A stretch of DNA of 62,541 nt from the NCBI RefSeq assembly GCF_938045345.1, contig NZ_CALIMS010000058.1:1-62541 (forward strand), given 5' to 3'. Made by a program: the position numbers and the translations under genes. The notes below the pieces were generated by a model that did not search any database, was not told the DNA's origin, and saw only the letters and a program-made list of their open reading frames with translations. Below, piece by piece: positions 8,657-18,400 of this stretch. Source of the stretch: an uncultured Campylobacter sp. (GTDB taxonomy: Bacteria > Campylobacterota > Campylobacteria > Campylobacterales > Campylobacteraceae). Position 1 is the first letter of the stretch; every line of letters starts with the position of its first letter.

Positions 8657-9157
8657 ATGACGGATTATGCTAGAGAAATTTTATCTGACGGCAAGTTGCT
8701 TCGACAGAAGCTGGAAATTTTCTTGCAAACTCCTAGCAAGGTTGAAATTTACGCACGCGCCTGCGAGAAATTTTTCGCCGCGGGCAAGCAGCGCGAGTTA
8801 AATTATGTAAGCACGTGGAGTTGGTGGGGATTTTTCGGCACGCTGTTCTTTTTTCTGTACCGCAAGGAGTATAAAATTGCCGCAGCCCTATTTGCCGTTG
8901 TATTAATTTCCTGCTTTATTCCGTTTTTGGATGAATATGATAGAAGTATAGGAATGGCAATTAGCGTCAGTAGCGGAACTATGGCGAAATATTTCGTTTG
9001 CGATAGTTTTGTTTCATTGTTAGATAAGCAGGACGACGAAGCCCTAAGACGGGGCGGCGGCGTGAATAGATGGGCAATATGGCTCGCGGTAATATTTTAC
9101 GCTTTTGTCGCAATTGTGTTTGCGCTAATAATTTCAAACGGCGGCAAAATTCAGTAG
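8657..9157 (+). CDS. Membrane protein of unknown function (DUF2628-like)
   Basis: 166 residues. The N-terminal half is soluble; WSWWGFFGTLFFFLYRKEYKIAAALFAVVLISCF (shown in motif form: WWGFFGTLFFFLYRKEY followed by a hydrophobic run) is a helix pair typical of small DUF2628-type proteins, and a final helix lies at about residues 138-160. GGAG lies ahead of the ATG. It follows trpS by 10 bases, probably in the same transcript. Function unknown. Confidence 0.7.
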   Translation: MTDYAREILSDGKLLRQKLEIFLQTPSKVEIYARACEKFFAAGKQRELNYVSTWSWWGFFGTLFFFLYRKEYKIAAALFAVVLISCFIPFLDEYDRSIGMAISVSSGTMAKYFVCDSFVSLLDKQDDEALRRGGGVNRWAIWLAVIFYAFVAIVFALIISNGGKIQ

Positions 9158-9212
9158 TTTTAAAGGGCTTCCGCACTCAAAATAGCTAAATAAATTTTAA
9201 AAAGGAGTAAGA

Positions 9213-9479
9213 GTGAAGGCGATCGTAACGGTGATCGGTAAGGATAAAGTTGGCATTGTGGCAGGCGTTTCGGCTAAGCTCGCGCAGCTTGGGCTAAACA
9301 TAGACGACATCAGCCAGACGGTTTTGGATGAGTTTTTTACGATGATGGCGGTGGTTTCCAGCGAGGAAAAGCAGGACTTCACGGCTCTAAAGGGGGAGCT
9401 AAACGAGCTAGGCAAAAAGCTAAAAGTAAAGATCAACATCCAAAGCTCGGCGATTTTCGACGCCATGCACAACATCTAA
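9213..9479 (+). CDS. ACT-domain regulator (UPF0237)
   Basis: 88-residue ACT-domain protein starting at GTG 9213 after AAAAAGGAG. Motifs VTVIGKDKVGIVAGVSAKLAQLGLN (first part) and the C-terminal DAMHNI are those of the UPF0237 family. In many bacteria it is paired, as here, with a DUF711 protein 9 bases downstream. ACT domains bind small ligands such as amino acids. The ligand and target are not known. Confidence 0.92.
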   Translation: MKAIVTVIGKDKVGIVAGVSAKLAQLGLNIDDISQTVLDEFFTMMAVVSSEEKQDFTALKGELNELGKKLKVKINIQSSAIFDAMHNI

Positions 9480-9488
9480 GGCGCACAA

Positions 9489-10826
9489 ATGGACATCAAA
9501 AACGTAACCGAAACGATCGCGATGATCGAGGAGCAAAATTTCGACATCCGCACGATCACGATGGGCATCAGCCTGCTTGACTGCATCGATCCCGATATAA
9601 ACAAAGCCACGGAGAAAATTTACGCCAAGATCACCGACAAGGCGCGCGATCTAGTAAAGGTCGGTAATGAAATTTCAGCAGAGCTTGGCATCCCGATCGT
9701 AAATAAGCGCGTCTGCGTAACGCCGATCGCCATCATCGGCGCGGCGACAAACGCTACCGACTACGTCCCGCTTGCTAGAGCGATGGACGAGGCGGCGCAA
9801 AAGGTCGGCATCGATTTTATCGGCGGCTTTTCGGCGCTAGTGCAAAAGGGCTACGCAAAGGGCGATAAAATTTTAATCGACTCCATCCCCGCCGCGCTCG
9901 CCGCGACGCAAAAGGTCTGCTCGTCGGTAAATATCGGCTCGACCAAGACGGGCATAAATATGAGCGCCGTCGCCGACATGGGGCGCGTGATCAAAGAGAC
10001 GGCGAGACTTTCCGATCTTGGTGCAGCAAAGCTAGTCGTGTTTGCCAACGCCGTCGAGGATAATCCCTTCATGGCGGGCGCATTTCACGGCGTGGGCGAG
10101 GCCGAAGTCGTCATAAACGTGGGCGTATCAGGCCCCGGCGTCGTTAAGCGCGCGCTTGAGAAGGTGCGTGGAGCGAGCTTTGACGTGGTCGCCGAGACCG
10201 TGAAAAAGACGGCGTTTAAGATCACGCGCATTGGACAGCTCGTCGGTCAAATGGCGTCCGAGCGACTGGGCGTAAAATTTGGCATCGTCGATCTCTCGCT
10301 AGCCCCAACCCCGGCGGTGGGCGATTCGGTCGCGCGCGTGCTTGAGGAGATGGGGCTAGAGCGCGTCGGCACGCACGGCACGACGGCAGCTCTAGCGCTG
10401 CTAAACGACGCGGTCAAAAAGGGCGGAGTGATGGCCTGCAACCAAGTAGGCGGGCTTAGCGGCGCGTTTATCCCCGTCTCCGAAGATGAGGGCATGATCG
10501 CTGCAGTGCGCGCAGGATCGTTAAGCTTAGAAAAACTCGAAGCGATGACCGCGATCTGCTCGGTGGGGCTTGATATGATCGCGATCCCGCAGGATACGCC
10601 TGAGCAGACGATCGCCGCGATCATAGCCGACGAGGCCGCGATCGGCGTCATAAATCAAAAAACGACCGCCGTGCGCATAATCCCCAAAGGCAAAGAGGGC
10701 GACACGCTGGAGTTTGGCGGGTTGCTCGGTAGTGCGCCTGTGATGAGCGTAAATAAAAACTCATCCGCCGATTTCATCGCTCGCGGCGGCCAGATCCCAG
10801 CACCCATTCATAGTTTTAAAAACTAA
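9489..10826 (+). CDS. PFL-family protein (UPF0210/DUF711)
   Basis: 445 residues, the usual family length. Starts MDIKNVTETIAMIEEQNFDIRTIT (first part is the family signature) and contains GGFSALVQKG, CSSVNIGSTKTGINM and a C-terminal GLLGSAPVM. The fold relates to pyruvate formate-lyase-like barrels, but no glycyl-radical motif is present. The ACT-domain gene just upstream is its constant neighbour and probably its regulator. Physiological reaction unknown. Confidence 0.93.
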   Translation: MDIKNVTETIAMIEEQNFDIRTITMGISLLDCIDPDINKATEKIYAKITDKARDLVKVGNEISAELGIPIVNKRVCVTPIAIIGAATNATDYVPLARAMDEAAQKVGIDFIGGFSALVQKGYAKGDKILIDSIPAALAATQKVCSSVNIGSTKTGINMSAVADMGRVIKETARLSDLGAAKLVVFANAVEDNPFMAGAFHGVGEAEVVINVGVSGPGVVKRALEKVRGASFDVVAETVKKTAFKITRIGQLVGQMASERLGVKFGIVDLSLAPTPAVGDSVARVLEEMGLERVGTHGTTAALALLNDAVKKGGVMACNQVGGLSGAFIPVSEDEGMIAAVRAGSLSLEKLEAMTAICSVGLDMIAIPQDTPEQTIAAIIADEAAIGVINQKTTAVRIIPKGKEGDTLEFGGLLGSAPVMSVNKNSSADFIARGGQIPAPIHSFKN

Positions 10827-10850
10827 ATTTAACCCGCTTAAGGAGGAAAG

Positions 10851-11264
10851 ATGAGAGCGTTTGCGTTATTTGCGGCGGCTTTGCTTTTTAGCGGCTGCTC
10901 CATAATCTCGGCATTTTATAGCAAGGAGAAAAAATTCGAGCTGGCGGGCTTGGGGCAAGACGGGGTCTATAGGACTTCGGACGGCAGCGCAGACACGCTA
11001 ATAAAAATAACGTCCGCCCGCACAAAAGAGGGCGAGCCGTATCGTATAATCCACACGCTGGAAATTCCTAAAAATTCTACCCAGACGGATTTTGATAGCA
11101 ATGATAAAGAGGTATTTAAAATAGACTGCTCAAAGAATTATTGCGAGCCTAAATACGACGAGGAGCCGAAAAGAATCGCCATTTCTTGGCCTGCGCCGAA
11201 TGGGGGCGGCGTTTTTGACGGCGTCATATATCTAAAAAATTTACGGCTCGTAAAGGCGTATTAA
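10851..11264 (+). CDS. Small lipoprotein
   Basis: 137 residues with a short hydrophobic signal and lipobox FSGC (Cys16), then a soluble domain rich in Lys and Asp with two further cysteines (DCSKNYCEP). AAGGAGG lies 5 bases before the ATG. Anchored to a membrane from the periplasmic side. I do not recognise the family. Confidence 0.75.
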   Translation: MRAFALFAAALLFSGCSIISAFYSKEKKFELAGLGQDGVYRTSDGSADTLIKITSARTKEGEPYRIIHTLEIPKNSTQTDFDSNDKEVFKIDCSKNYCEPKYDEEPKRIAISWPAPNGGGVFDGVIYLKNLRLVKAY

Positions 11265-11640
11265 ATTTGCGGATTTAAAAGCGAGTAAAATTCTAAGTCG
11301 CCGCGATGGAATTTTTGAGCTTTAAATTCTGTGCTGCGGACGTGGAATTTTGAGTTAGAATTTCGGCTTGAAATTTCGGCTTGAAATTTTACGGCGCGAT
11401 CCCCGTGGCGAGCTAAAATTTTAAAATTTCGCCGTAAGGCGAGGCGTCAAAATTTCATCGCCGCTTGCGGCGGACAGCGGCGGGACTTTTGAAATTTTAA
11501 AGCGGCTTGCATTGAAATTTCAAAATTTAAAAGCAACCTGCTTTGTTATCATTGCTCGCTCGCTTAAGAAGCGGCGAAATTCTATTTCAGCGGGGATTAA
11601 ACACAGCGCGCGAAAACGGGCACAGCATCGAAATTTTAAA
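11265..11640. repeat. RAATTY repeat array
   Basis: Non-coding stretch packed with AAATTT, GAATTT and AAATTC words, about a dozen in 270 bp. At 11359-11384 a 13-bp unit, AATTTCGGCTTGA, occurs twice in exact tandem with a third partial copy, so the array can grow by slippage or unequal pairing. No frame with family motifs. Confidence 0.7.
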
Positions 11641-11670
11641 AAACGACGCGAAAATACGAGGCGGAAATAA

Positions 11671-12132
11671 ATGCAAAAAATGGCTTGGGAATTTGGCGAG
11701 CTTGAAAAGGTCGCGACGGACGAGGGCTTTATTTGGTACGCGGAACTGGCGCTAAAAAGCGAAAGCTTCGGCGAGGTGCTGTTTTGCCTCGTGTCCGCAG
11801 ATACGGCGGATGTGGACGATGAGACGATTTCGCTTGCTCGGCGGATCGCCCGAGACATCGATCGGTACGTAAAAGATGCTCTTGTCTTCCTGCGAGACGA
11901 GCTTAGGCGCGAGTATCGTTTGGGCGAGGATGAGCTTAGACTGCTTGACGTGCCCGTTTGCGATCTGCCGTTTGGGTTGCCGCAATGCACGTTTTACGCG
12001 CGCGATACGCAGTGGCTGATGAGATTTGCCGAGGGCGTGCTTGATATTTGCGAGCCTTTCGGCATCGGGGTGATTTTCGAGGGTGAAAGACCGCTGCGCG
12101 TGGAAAATTTAGAGCTTAGCAGAGAGTATTAA
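11671..12132 (+). CDS. Hypothetical soluble protein
   Basis: 153 residues, acidic, without signal or membrane segments. A start at 11671 (MQKMAW) or 11680 is possible. The middle is a charged helix (SLARRIARDIDRYVKDALVF), then a short beta-rich C-terminus ending in EGERPLRVENLEL. It stands alone between two repeat arrays. The size and composition recall small immunity-type or DUF2004-like proteins, but no motif proves this. Confidence 0.55.
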   Translation: MQKMAWEFGELEKVATDEGFIWYAELALKSESFGEVLFCLVSADTADVDDETISLARRIARDIDRYVKDALVFLRDELRREYRLGEDELRLLDVPVCDLPFGLPQCTFYARDTQWLMRFAEGVLDICEPFGIGVIFEGERPLRVENLELSREY

Positions 12133-13345
12133 CTGCGGATAAAATTTTAAATTTAGAGGCGATTTTGAAATTTATACAGCGCGAAAATCGGCGCACTCTC
12201 GCGGATAAATTTAATTGCGGCTCGTTGTCGTTTTTGAAATTTTGTGGCGCACTGTAGCGGCTAAATTTCATTTCCCGCGCTGTGTCGCGCAAATACTTCG
12301 TTCGTGCCCTTAAAAGCGAGCGTTTATGACGGCGGCGCAAATTTAGGTGCAGGCAGTCTTGGAATTCTGCGAAAAATTTTGAAAGTATCCGCGCACAACG
12401 GCGCGTAAAAAGTACGCGCAAACTCGGCGTCTGGGTGCATAGCCGCTCATAGCCACTACGGATTGAGTGAGCGAAGTAACAGAATTTAAACGCGGGGCGC
12501 GCGCGGGAAAAAGTCGAAGATAGGTGCGGAGAGATGCAAAAAAAAGCGAGAAAAAAGCGTAAAGGCGCGCGGCGGTATAGAGTGGGGTAGTGCGACTGCC
12601 GCAAATCGGGCTCGTAAATTGCGGATCGAAAGCGAGCTGAAACAAAAAGTTCGGCGCGCAAATTTGCGGATAGGGAAGTCGACGAGAGCAAAAAGTTCGG
12701 CGCATAGATTTACGGATCGGGCGTTTAGGAAAGGACGGTACGCGCGCCGCGAATTTAGCGATTTGGCGCGTAGAACGCGAATCAAAAGGCGCCGTAAGCA
12801 AAGAGGCGCGCAGCGAAATTTTGCGCTCCTTGAAATTTTATAAAATTTTGCCGCAAAATTTACGCTTTTTAAAATTCTATAAAATTCTGCTTGCAGAGCT
12901 TGCCCGTGAAATTTTTAAAGCTCTTGGCGGTCTGTTTTGAAATTTATAGATGAGATCGCTACGCAGGGGCCACCCCGCAAAATTTAAGATCAAAGCGGGC
13001 CGAAAGTAAAATTTAAAACGCAAGTAAATTTAGCTTGTAAATCGCTGATCAAGTGTCCTGCGCGGCAGTGGGCGCGGAGTGAAAATTTAGCGAGAAAATC
13101 GATGTATAAATTTTGCGCGTAAACCATCTTAAATTTAACGAGTAAATTTTAAAACCGCTCTCGCAGAATTCACGCCCAAATTTACGCTCTATCTCGCAGC
13201 ATTTAACGCGTAGATCGCGTAAATTTATGTTCTGCCTGAGACGGCATTTGGCGCGTAAATTTCGCTCTGTGCTACGCCTGCAAATTTCACGCTCCGCCAG
13301 ATGGAATTTAACGCGCAAATTTCACGACGAAATTTCAGGGCGTTT
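12133..13345. repeat. Long RAATTY repeat region between an unknown gene and uvrB
   Basis: About 1.2 kb with no recognisable gene. RAATTY words recur, densest at 12825-12880 and 13050-13345, spaced roughly 20-27 bases there. A separate 45-46-bp unit containing AAAAAGTTCGGCGC begins at 12644 and again at 12690, with a weaker copy before it near 12600. The longest frames (up to 191 codons) are Arg/Ser/Leu-rich and repeat-derived. Confidence 0.65.
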
Positions 13346-13359
13346 TTGAGCCTTGTGGC

Positions 13360-15336
13360 TTATAGCTTCCTAAGCTTTGCGATCTCATCGCGCAGCGCAG
13401 CGGCCTTTTCAAACTCCAGCGCGGCCGCGGCGTCGAGCATCTGCTTGCGAAGCTCCTTTACGATCTTGGCGCGCTCGGCAGCGGGCATCTTCTCTAAATT
13501 GGCACCCTTTCTTAAAATTTCGGTGCCGTCCTCGATCTTTAGGCTCTCTTCGATATTGCGGCTAGCAGAATGCGGCGTTATGCCGTGAGCGCGGTTGTAT
13601 TCATCTTGAAATTTACGGCGTTTTTGGGTGATGTCGATCGCCTCTTGCATCGAGGCGGTGATCTTTTTGCAAAACATCACGACCTGTCCGTTCACGTTTC
13701 GCGCGGCCCGCCCCATCGTCTGAATGAGGCTCGTGCGCGAGCGCAAAAAGCCCTCCTTATCGGCATCCATGATCGCGATAAGGCTTACTTCGGGCAGATC
13801 GAGCCCCTCGCGGAGCAGATTTATACCGATTAGCATATCGTATTCGCCGCTGCGCAGGCCGCGGATGAGCTCGTTGCGCTCGATCGCATCGATGTCCGAG
13901 TGCATATATTTGACCTTAAGCCCAAGTTCCAGATAGTATTTGCTCAGCTCCTCCGCCATCTTTTTGGTTAGCACGGTCACTAAAATCCGCTCGCCGCGCG
14001 CGATGACCTCCTTTGCCATATCGTGTAAAATTTCGACCTGGTTGTCGCTGTCTTTTAAGATAATCTGCGGATCAAGTAGCCCCGTCGGGCGCAGTATCTG
14101 CTCATATACAGCTCCACGGCTAAGATCCAGCTCGTAATCATTGGGCGTTGCGGAGACGAATAGGAATTTAGCCTTTTTATTGATAAACTCATCAAACATC
14201 AGCGGGCGGTTATCAAGTGCACTAGGCAGGCGAAAGCCGTATTCTACGAGCGTTTCTTTGCGGCTGCGATCTCCTGCGAACATACCGCGAAACTGCGGCA
14301 AGCTCACGTGGCTTTCATCGACGATGACGAGGTAGTCCTTGCCCTTGCTCTCGTAGTAATCAAAGAGCGAATAGGGCGTCTCGCCCGGCTTTTGACCGGT
14401 CAGATAGCGCGCGTAGTTTTCGATCCCCTTGCACATCCCCGTAGCGCCCAGCATCTCAAGGTCAAACTCCACTCGCCCTTTCAGCCGCTGCGCCTCTACG
14501 AGCTTGCCCGCGTCCTCGAAAAATTTCAGTCTCTGCTCAAGCTCCTCCTCGATCCCTTTGATCGTTGATTTCAGGCGCTGCTCGCCCACGATGAACTGGC
14601 TCGTCGGGTAGAGAATAAATTTTTTGACGCTCTGAGTCTTTTTGTTTTCGAGCACGTCCAGATGATACATCGCCTCTATCTCGTCGCCGAAAAACTCGAC
14701 CCTAAACGCCTCATCGTTAAAATATGCAGGGTAAATATCGATCACGTCGCCGTTTACGCGAAAATTCCCGCGATCAAAAAAATCGTCGTTGCGTTTGTAA
14801 CCCATATCGACGAGCTTGCGAAGCAAAAATTTGGTGCTAAATTTTGATCCGATCTCAAAAAACAGTACCATGCCTTTATATTCGGCGGGATCGCCCAGGC
14901 CGTAGTTTGCCGAAACCGACGCTACTGTGATGATGTCGTCGAAGCTTAGCAAGCTCGCAGTGGCGCTTAGCCGCAAGCGCTCGAGCTCTTGGTTCACGTC
15001 GCTGTCCTTTTCGATGAAAAGATCCTGCCTGGGGATGTAGGCCTCGGGCTGATAGTAATCGTAGTAGCTGATGAAATACTCGACGTGATTTTGCGGGAAA
15101 AAGCCCTTAAATTCGCTATAAAGCTGCGCCGCGAGGGATTTATTATGCGTCATTACGAGCGCCGGAATTCCAAGGCGCTTGATGATATTTGCCATGCTGA
15201 AAGTCTTACCTGAGCCGGTAACTCCGAGAAGAGTTTGGTATTTGTTGCCGCTTTGAAAGCCCGCCACGATGCCTTCGATCGCTTTTTCTTGATCCTCGCT
15301 CGGAGAGAATTTGCTCTCGATTTTAAAATTTTGCAA
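13360..15336 (-). CDS. uvrB: Excinuclease ABC subunit UvrB
   Basis: DNA-damage recognition helicase of nucleotide excision repair. Walker A GVTGSGKT, the beta-hairpin region YYDYYQPEAYIP, DESH (motif II), and a C-terminal UvrC-binding UVR motif (LRKQMLDAAAALEFEKAAALRDEI, given here as the LEFEKAAALRD core). The open frame reaches ATG 15378, but a TATAAT box lies 5 bases ahead of that ATG, and AAAGGA stands just before TTG 15336; starting there leaves 9 residues before FSPSEDQ, as in E. coli UvrB. I therefore prefer TTG 15336 (658 residues). Confidence 0.93.
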   Translation of the reverse strand: MQNFKIESKFSPSEDQEKAIEGIVAGFQSGNKYQTLLGVTGSGKTFSMANIIKRLGIPALVMTHNKSLAAQLYSEFKGFFPQNHVEYFISYYDYYQPEAYIPRQDLFIEKDSDVNQELERLRLSATASLLSFDDIITVASVSANYGLGDPAEYKGMVLFFEIGSKFSTKFLLRKLVDMGYKRNDDFFDRGNFRVNGDVIDIYPAYFNDEAFRVEFFGDEIEAMYHLDVLENKKTQSVKKFILYPTSQFIVGEQRLKSTIKGIEEELEQRLKFFEDAGKLVEAQRLKGRVEFDLEMLGATGMCKGIENYARYLTGQKPGETPYSLFDYYESKGKDYLVIVDESHVSLPQFRGMFAGDRSRKETLVEYGFRLPSALDNRPLMFDEFINKKAKFLFVSATPNDYELDLSRGAVYEQILRPTGLLDPQIILKDSDNQVEILHDMAKEVIARGERILVTVLTKKMAEELSKYYLELGLKVKYMHSDIDAIERNELIRGLRSGEYDMLIGINLLREGLDLPEVSLIAIMDADKEGFLRSRTSLIQTMGRAARNVNGQVVMFCKKITASMQEAIDITQKRRKFQDEYNRAHGITPHSASRNIEESLKIEDGTEILRKGANLEKMPAAERAKIVKELRKQMLDAAAALEFEKAAALRDEIAKLRKL

Positions 15337-15382
15337 AATTTTTCCTTTTTTAAAGCCAAAATTGGGTAATATTTTCATTTAA

Positions 15383-15388
15383 ATTATA
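15383..15388 (-). promoter_or_regulatory. -10 box of uvrB
   Basis: TATAAT on the minus strand. A transcript from here would begin near 15376, giving a leader of about 40 bases to the TTG start at 15336. Confidence 0.5.
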
Positions 15389-15405
15389 TCAGAAAAGGCG
15401 AAATA

Positions 15406-15666
15406 ATGGAATCAATCTTTGACGAAGAGAAAAAGGTCGAGGGCTTAAGCAATAAAGTAGCTGAGCTGATTAGACGCTATAGCGAAGCTAGAGACGAGAA
15501 CGAAAAACTACGCACAGAGCTAGCGACGGTCAAGGCGCAAAACGAGGCTTTGGGAATGCAGCTTGGCACGCTTGAAAATGATCTGGCATATCGCAAGATG
15601 AGCGATGAGGATCTAAGCAAGCAGATCGACGATATTTTGGCAGGCGACAATTTAGGCGAGAAATGA
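15406..15666 (+). CDS. Small coiled-coil protein
   Basis: 86 residues, almost entirely one heptad-patterned helix from residue 12 to 65 (NKVAELIRRYSEARDENEKL in part). No cysteines or membrane segment. It is divergent from uvrB and overlaps the next gene by ATGA. C. jejuni also has small genes of this kind right beside uvrB, so the order is conserved. A ZapB-like role is possible from size and coil alone, but unproven. Confidence 0.75.
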   Translation: MESIFDEEKKVEGLSNKVAELIRRYSEARDENEKLRTELATVKAQNEALGMQLGTLENDLAYRKMSDEDLSKQIDDILAGDNLGEK

Positions 15667-15899
15667 AAGAAATTTCGGTTCAGCTGACGAGTAAGTCTTT
15701 GACGAAAAAATACGCGATAAGCCTGGATGATGACTTTGCGAAGGTCTTCGGTAGGGACTGGCGGATTTTAACTCGCGGCAGCGATCATTTGGATGCGGGC
15801 GAACTGCTTGAAGCCTATATCCAAAAAAGCTATGAAAATTTTATGCTGAACAAAAAAATAGATGCCTTGGTAAAGGACATCGACGAAGGAGTAAAATGA
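15663..15899 (+). CDS. Conserved small protein of the uvrB neighbourhood
   Basis: 78 residues, overlapping its neighbours on both sides by ATGA junctions, so the three genes are translationally coupled. Charged, soluble, ending in a helix (DALVKDIDEGVK). No recognised domain. Confidence 0.7.
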   Translation: MKEISVQLTSKSLTKKYAISLDDDFAKVFGRDWRILTRGSDHLDAGELLEAYIQKSYENFMLNKKIDALVKDIDEGVK

Positions 15900-16363
15900 T
15901 GAAAATGAAAAAAGGTGCGGCAGTAGGCGGCGGCGTTAGCGGAATAATATTTTTAGCGATCATAATTTTCGTGATAGTAAAAATAATATATCCTAAATTA
16001 AGCGGTGCTAAGGATGAGGTTTTAGTAAAAGCTTATGCAGTCGAGCTTGAAGGTGTATTTAAGGATATACAACGCGACTACTTAAATCAAGGAAATTTTC
16101 GCGAGCTAAAGAGCATGACGGGCTCCAGACAGTTTAGTGATAGCGATCTAGAAAAAACCGTCACTTTAAATCAATCCTTTGACTACGGCGTAGGACCGAA
16201 GTTAAAAAACGATATGATCTTTTGCGCGACGATCACCTTGCGTCAAGATAGTGATGGATATTTTTTCGAGACCTCGAATATCAACCGCAACAGGGAGCGA
16301 TGCGAAGCATTTCATAAAGATACGACTTATATGAAGCTAAACGGCTTTAGGATAGGCAAATAA
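15896..16363 (+). CDS. Membrane-anchored periplasmic protein
   Basis: 155 residues with a short basic N-terminus (MMKMKKG), one glycine-rich helix at about residues 10-33, and a periplasmic domain with two cysteines (IFCATI and RERCEAF) that could form a disulfide. The overall plan resembles small pseudopilin-like proteins without a prepilin cleavage site. Third gene of a coupled trio downstream of uvrB. Confidence 0.7.
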   Translation: MMKMKKGAAVGGGVSGIIFLAIIIFVIVKIIYPKLSGAKDEVLVKAYAVELEGVFKDIQRDYLNQGNFRELKSMTGSRQFSDSDLEKTVTLNQSFDYGVGPKLKNDMIFCATITLRQDSDGYFFETSNINRNRERCEAFHKDTTYMKLNGFRIGK

Positions 16364-16847
16364 TTTTTAAAATTTAATCGCGTTACTGCTATGGATTCGT
16401 AAAGCATCCGTGCAGCATAAGCGCGATAGTACTAGTGAAGTGCGTAGCCGTACGTCGGCTCGCACCTCGTGTCAAAAACATGCTAAGTCTCAAGAATTCA
16501 TCTTTATAGGTATTTTTTTAAAATTTAGCTTTAAAATCGGCATTTTTGCATTTATATTGACAGCTTATCGGCTAAAATTTTAATCATATTTTAGTTTATA
16601 ATTTATAGCGGTCGTGATTTATGCCATTGCGGTTAAATTTATGAGATGGGTGCTTTGAAGCTATGCCCCTCGCATTGCGCGGCGATGTGAGCTGTGGCTG
16701 GATCTGCGAAAAGCGCCTTATAAAACAAGCGTATTAAAGCAAAATATCAAGATCATCTTAAATTTATGAAATTTGTACCCCGAAAACGCGCGGAATTTTA
16801 TCGGCGCGGGCTTGGGCGTGAGTTTTAAAATTTTCATATAATTTTTA
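16364..16847. other. Gap between convergent genes
   Basis: About 480 bases, AT-richer around 16505-16620, where TTTAGTTTATAATTTATAG could be a promoter-like word without an obvious gene behind it. A few RAATTY words (16503-16520, 16573, 16762). No RNA gene or frame I can support. Confidence 0.4.
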
Positions 16848-17552
16848 TCAGAGATTCTCAATTGCCGATTTAATCCAACTGCGTAAATAATCTAGCTGCT
16901 GCGGCGTATGGAACCAATGCTCGCCGTTTTTCATAACGCTTAAGTCGCAGTCGAACTTCTGCGCAAAATTTCTAACGATACAAAGAGGCGTCATATCGTC
17001 GTTTTCTGCATATAGAATTCTACTGGGCGTTTCCCACTTAGTGATCGGATTGTTCAAAACAAAACTCCAATATTCCCAAAAAAGCGGTTGCCAGACAGGG
17101 GTCAAAATCATCCGCTCTTGCTTTAATCGCTCCTCGCTGACGCCAGCCTTACGCATAATATTTGAAATAACGTATTTCATATCAAGTATCGGCGAGAGGA
17201 AGAGGCAGTCGCTAAGCTTTTCGTCGCGGAAGCTTTGCAGGCCGAGCCATGCCCCTAGGCTAACGGCAAACAGCGCGACCTCGTCCCAGCGCTTCTTTGC
17301 ATACGATAAAATTTCACGAAATTCCAAAATAGCGCGCTGCGGATCGCAAGAAGTGGGCTCGTGTCGCCTCTGTCCGTGCCCGGGCAGATCAAAGCTAATA
17401 ACCTGCCAGCCTTGCTCGCAAACAACGGAAGCCAAAAGCTCCGCATCCTCCTTGCTTCCGCATTGCCCGTGAGCGTAGATATAAACCTTTTTCGAGCAGC
17501 TCCCCCAAACGGCGGCGGGAACGCCACGTATCTCAATCGCGCTCTTTTGCAT
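16848..17552 (-). CDS. Alpha/beta hydrolase
   Basis: About 234 residues of alpha/beta hydrolase fold: oxyanion region YIYAHGQCGS, DLPGHGQ, nucleophile elbow FAVSLGAW (Ser in the S-x-G context), an Asp in AENDDMTP and a late His in GEHWFH. The open frame begins at 17630, but I choose ATG 17552 (MQKSAIEI) because AAAGGAAC stands just before it and the fold begins there. A serine hydrolase or esterase; substrate unknown. Confidence 0.8.
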   Translation of the reverse strand: MQKSAIEIRGVPAAVWGSCSKKVYIYAHGQCGSKEDAELLASVVCEQGWQVISFDLPGHGQRRHEPTSCDPQRAILEFREILSYAKKRWDEVALFAVSLGAWLGLQSFRDEKLSDCLFLSPILDMKYVISNIMRKAGVSEERLKQERMILTPVWQPLFWEYWSFVLNNPITKWETPSRILYAENDDMTPLCIVRNFAQKFDCDLSVMKNGEHWFHTPQQLDYLRSWIKSAIENL

Positions 17553-17863
17553 TTTTCGTTCCTTTAAATTTTTTGCGTCGATACCCGCATTTTGCGGCAA
17601 TGCTACAAGAAAAACCATAAATATTGCCAAAAATTTAATAGCACACCCTGCTAGACTGCCTGCGATTAGCGATAAATTTTTAAAATTTTACGCGCGAGCT
17701 GCGTCTAGCGCTTTGTTTTAAAATTTAGCCGCACAAAATTTTAAGCGGCGGAATTTTTGCGCTGCCACTAAACGCGCCGTATCCGATAAATGCGCTATGT
17801 TCCAGACAACCGTGCAGCGTCCGCAAACGTGCTGTGTTTGCTGCGATCCCCCCAAAAAAAAGC

Positions 17864-18400
17864 TTAAAAAATCAATCCTGCGGCGCCGAGCTTGACCCCC
17901 AAAGAGATAACTATCAAAACTCCAAGTCCTGCGAAAAAGCCCGCCAGCACGTCATCTAGCATCACGCCGAGCCCGCCTGGTACGTCGCGATCCACGCGTC
18001 CGATGATCGAGGGCTTGCAGATGTCAAACGCCCTGAAAAACAGCAGCGCCAAAATCATCGCGACGATCGATATCCTGCTGCTCTCAAAGCCCGCGATCAG
18101 CTCCCGCAGCGGCAGCGAAAAGATCTCGCCCGCGGGCGCGGCGACGCACATCGCGATCCACACCCCCACGACTTCGTCGATGACGATCTCGCTGTTATCG
18201 TGCGAGCAGGTCCGCTTCTCGTAATCGCCTACGATCTTAAGCGAGACGAAAAAGACGAGGCCGGCGCACAAAAACAGCGTCACCTCGCCCGCTAGCATCA
18301 AGACCGCCAGCCCCGCTATCCAGCCTGCGATGCTGCCCCAGGTGCCGGGCGCGGGCTTTAGCAGCCCCGCGCCGAAAAATGTAACGAAAATTTTATCCAT
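17864..18400 (-). CDS. pgpA: Phosphatidylglycerophosphatase A
   Basis: 178-residue inner-membrane phosphatase that makes phosphatidylglycerol from its phosphate. N-terminal GLLKPAPGTWGS, the acidic site EIVIDEVVG and DICKPSIIGRVDRDVPGGLGVMLDD (given by its ends DICKPS and GVMLDD) are PgpA signatures. The gene follows the ATP-sulfurylase-like gene across an array of about 690 bases; in C. jejuni the same genes are close neighbours. Confidence 0.95.
   Translation of the reverse strand: MDKIFVTFFGAGLLKPAPGTWGSIAGWIAGLAVLMLAGEVTLFLCAGLVFFVSLKIVGDYEKRTCSHDNSEIVIDEVVGVWIAMCVAAPAGEIFSLPLRELIAGFESSRISIVAMILALLFFRAFDICKPSIIGRVDRDVPGGLGVMLDDVLAGFFAGLGVLIVISLGVKLGAAGLIF

Noticed and set aside
12116..12801. 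Minus-strand frames of up to 191 codons
   Set aside because: Arg/Ser/Leu/Phe-rich, no motifs, overlapping each other and the repeat region; look like by-products of the arrays.
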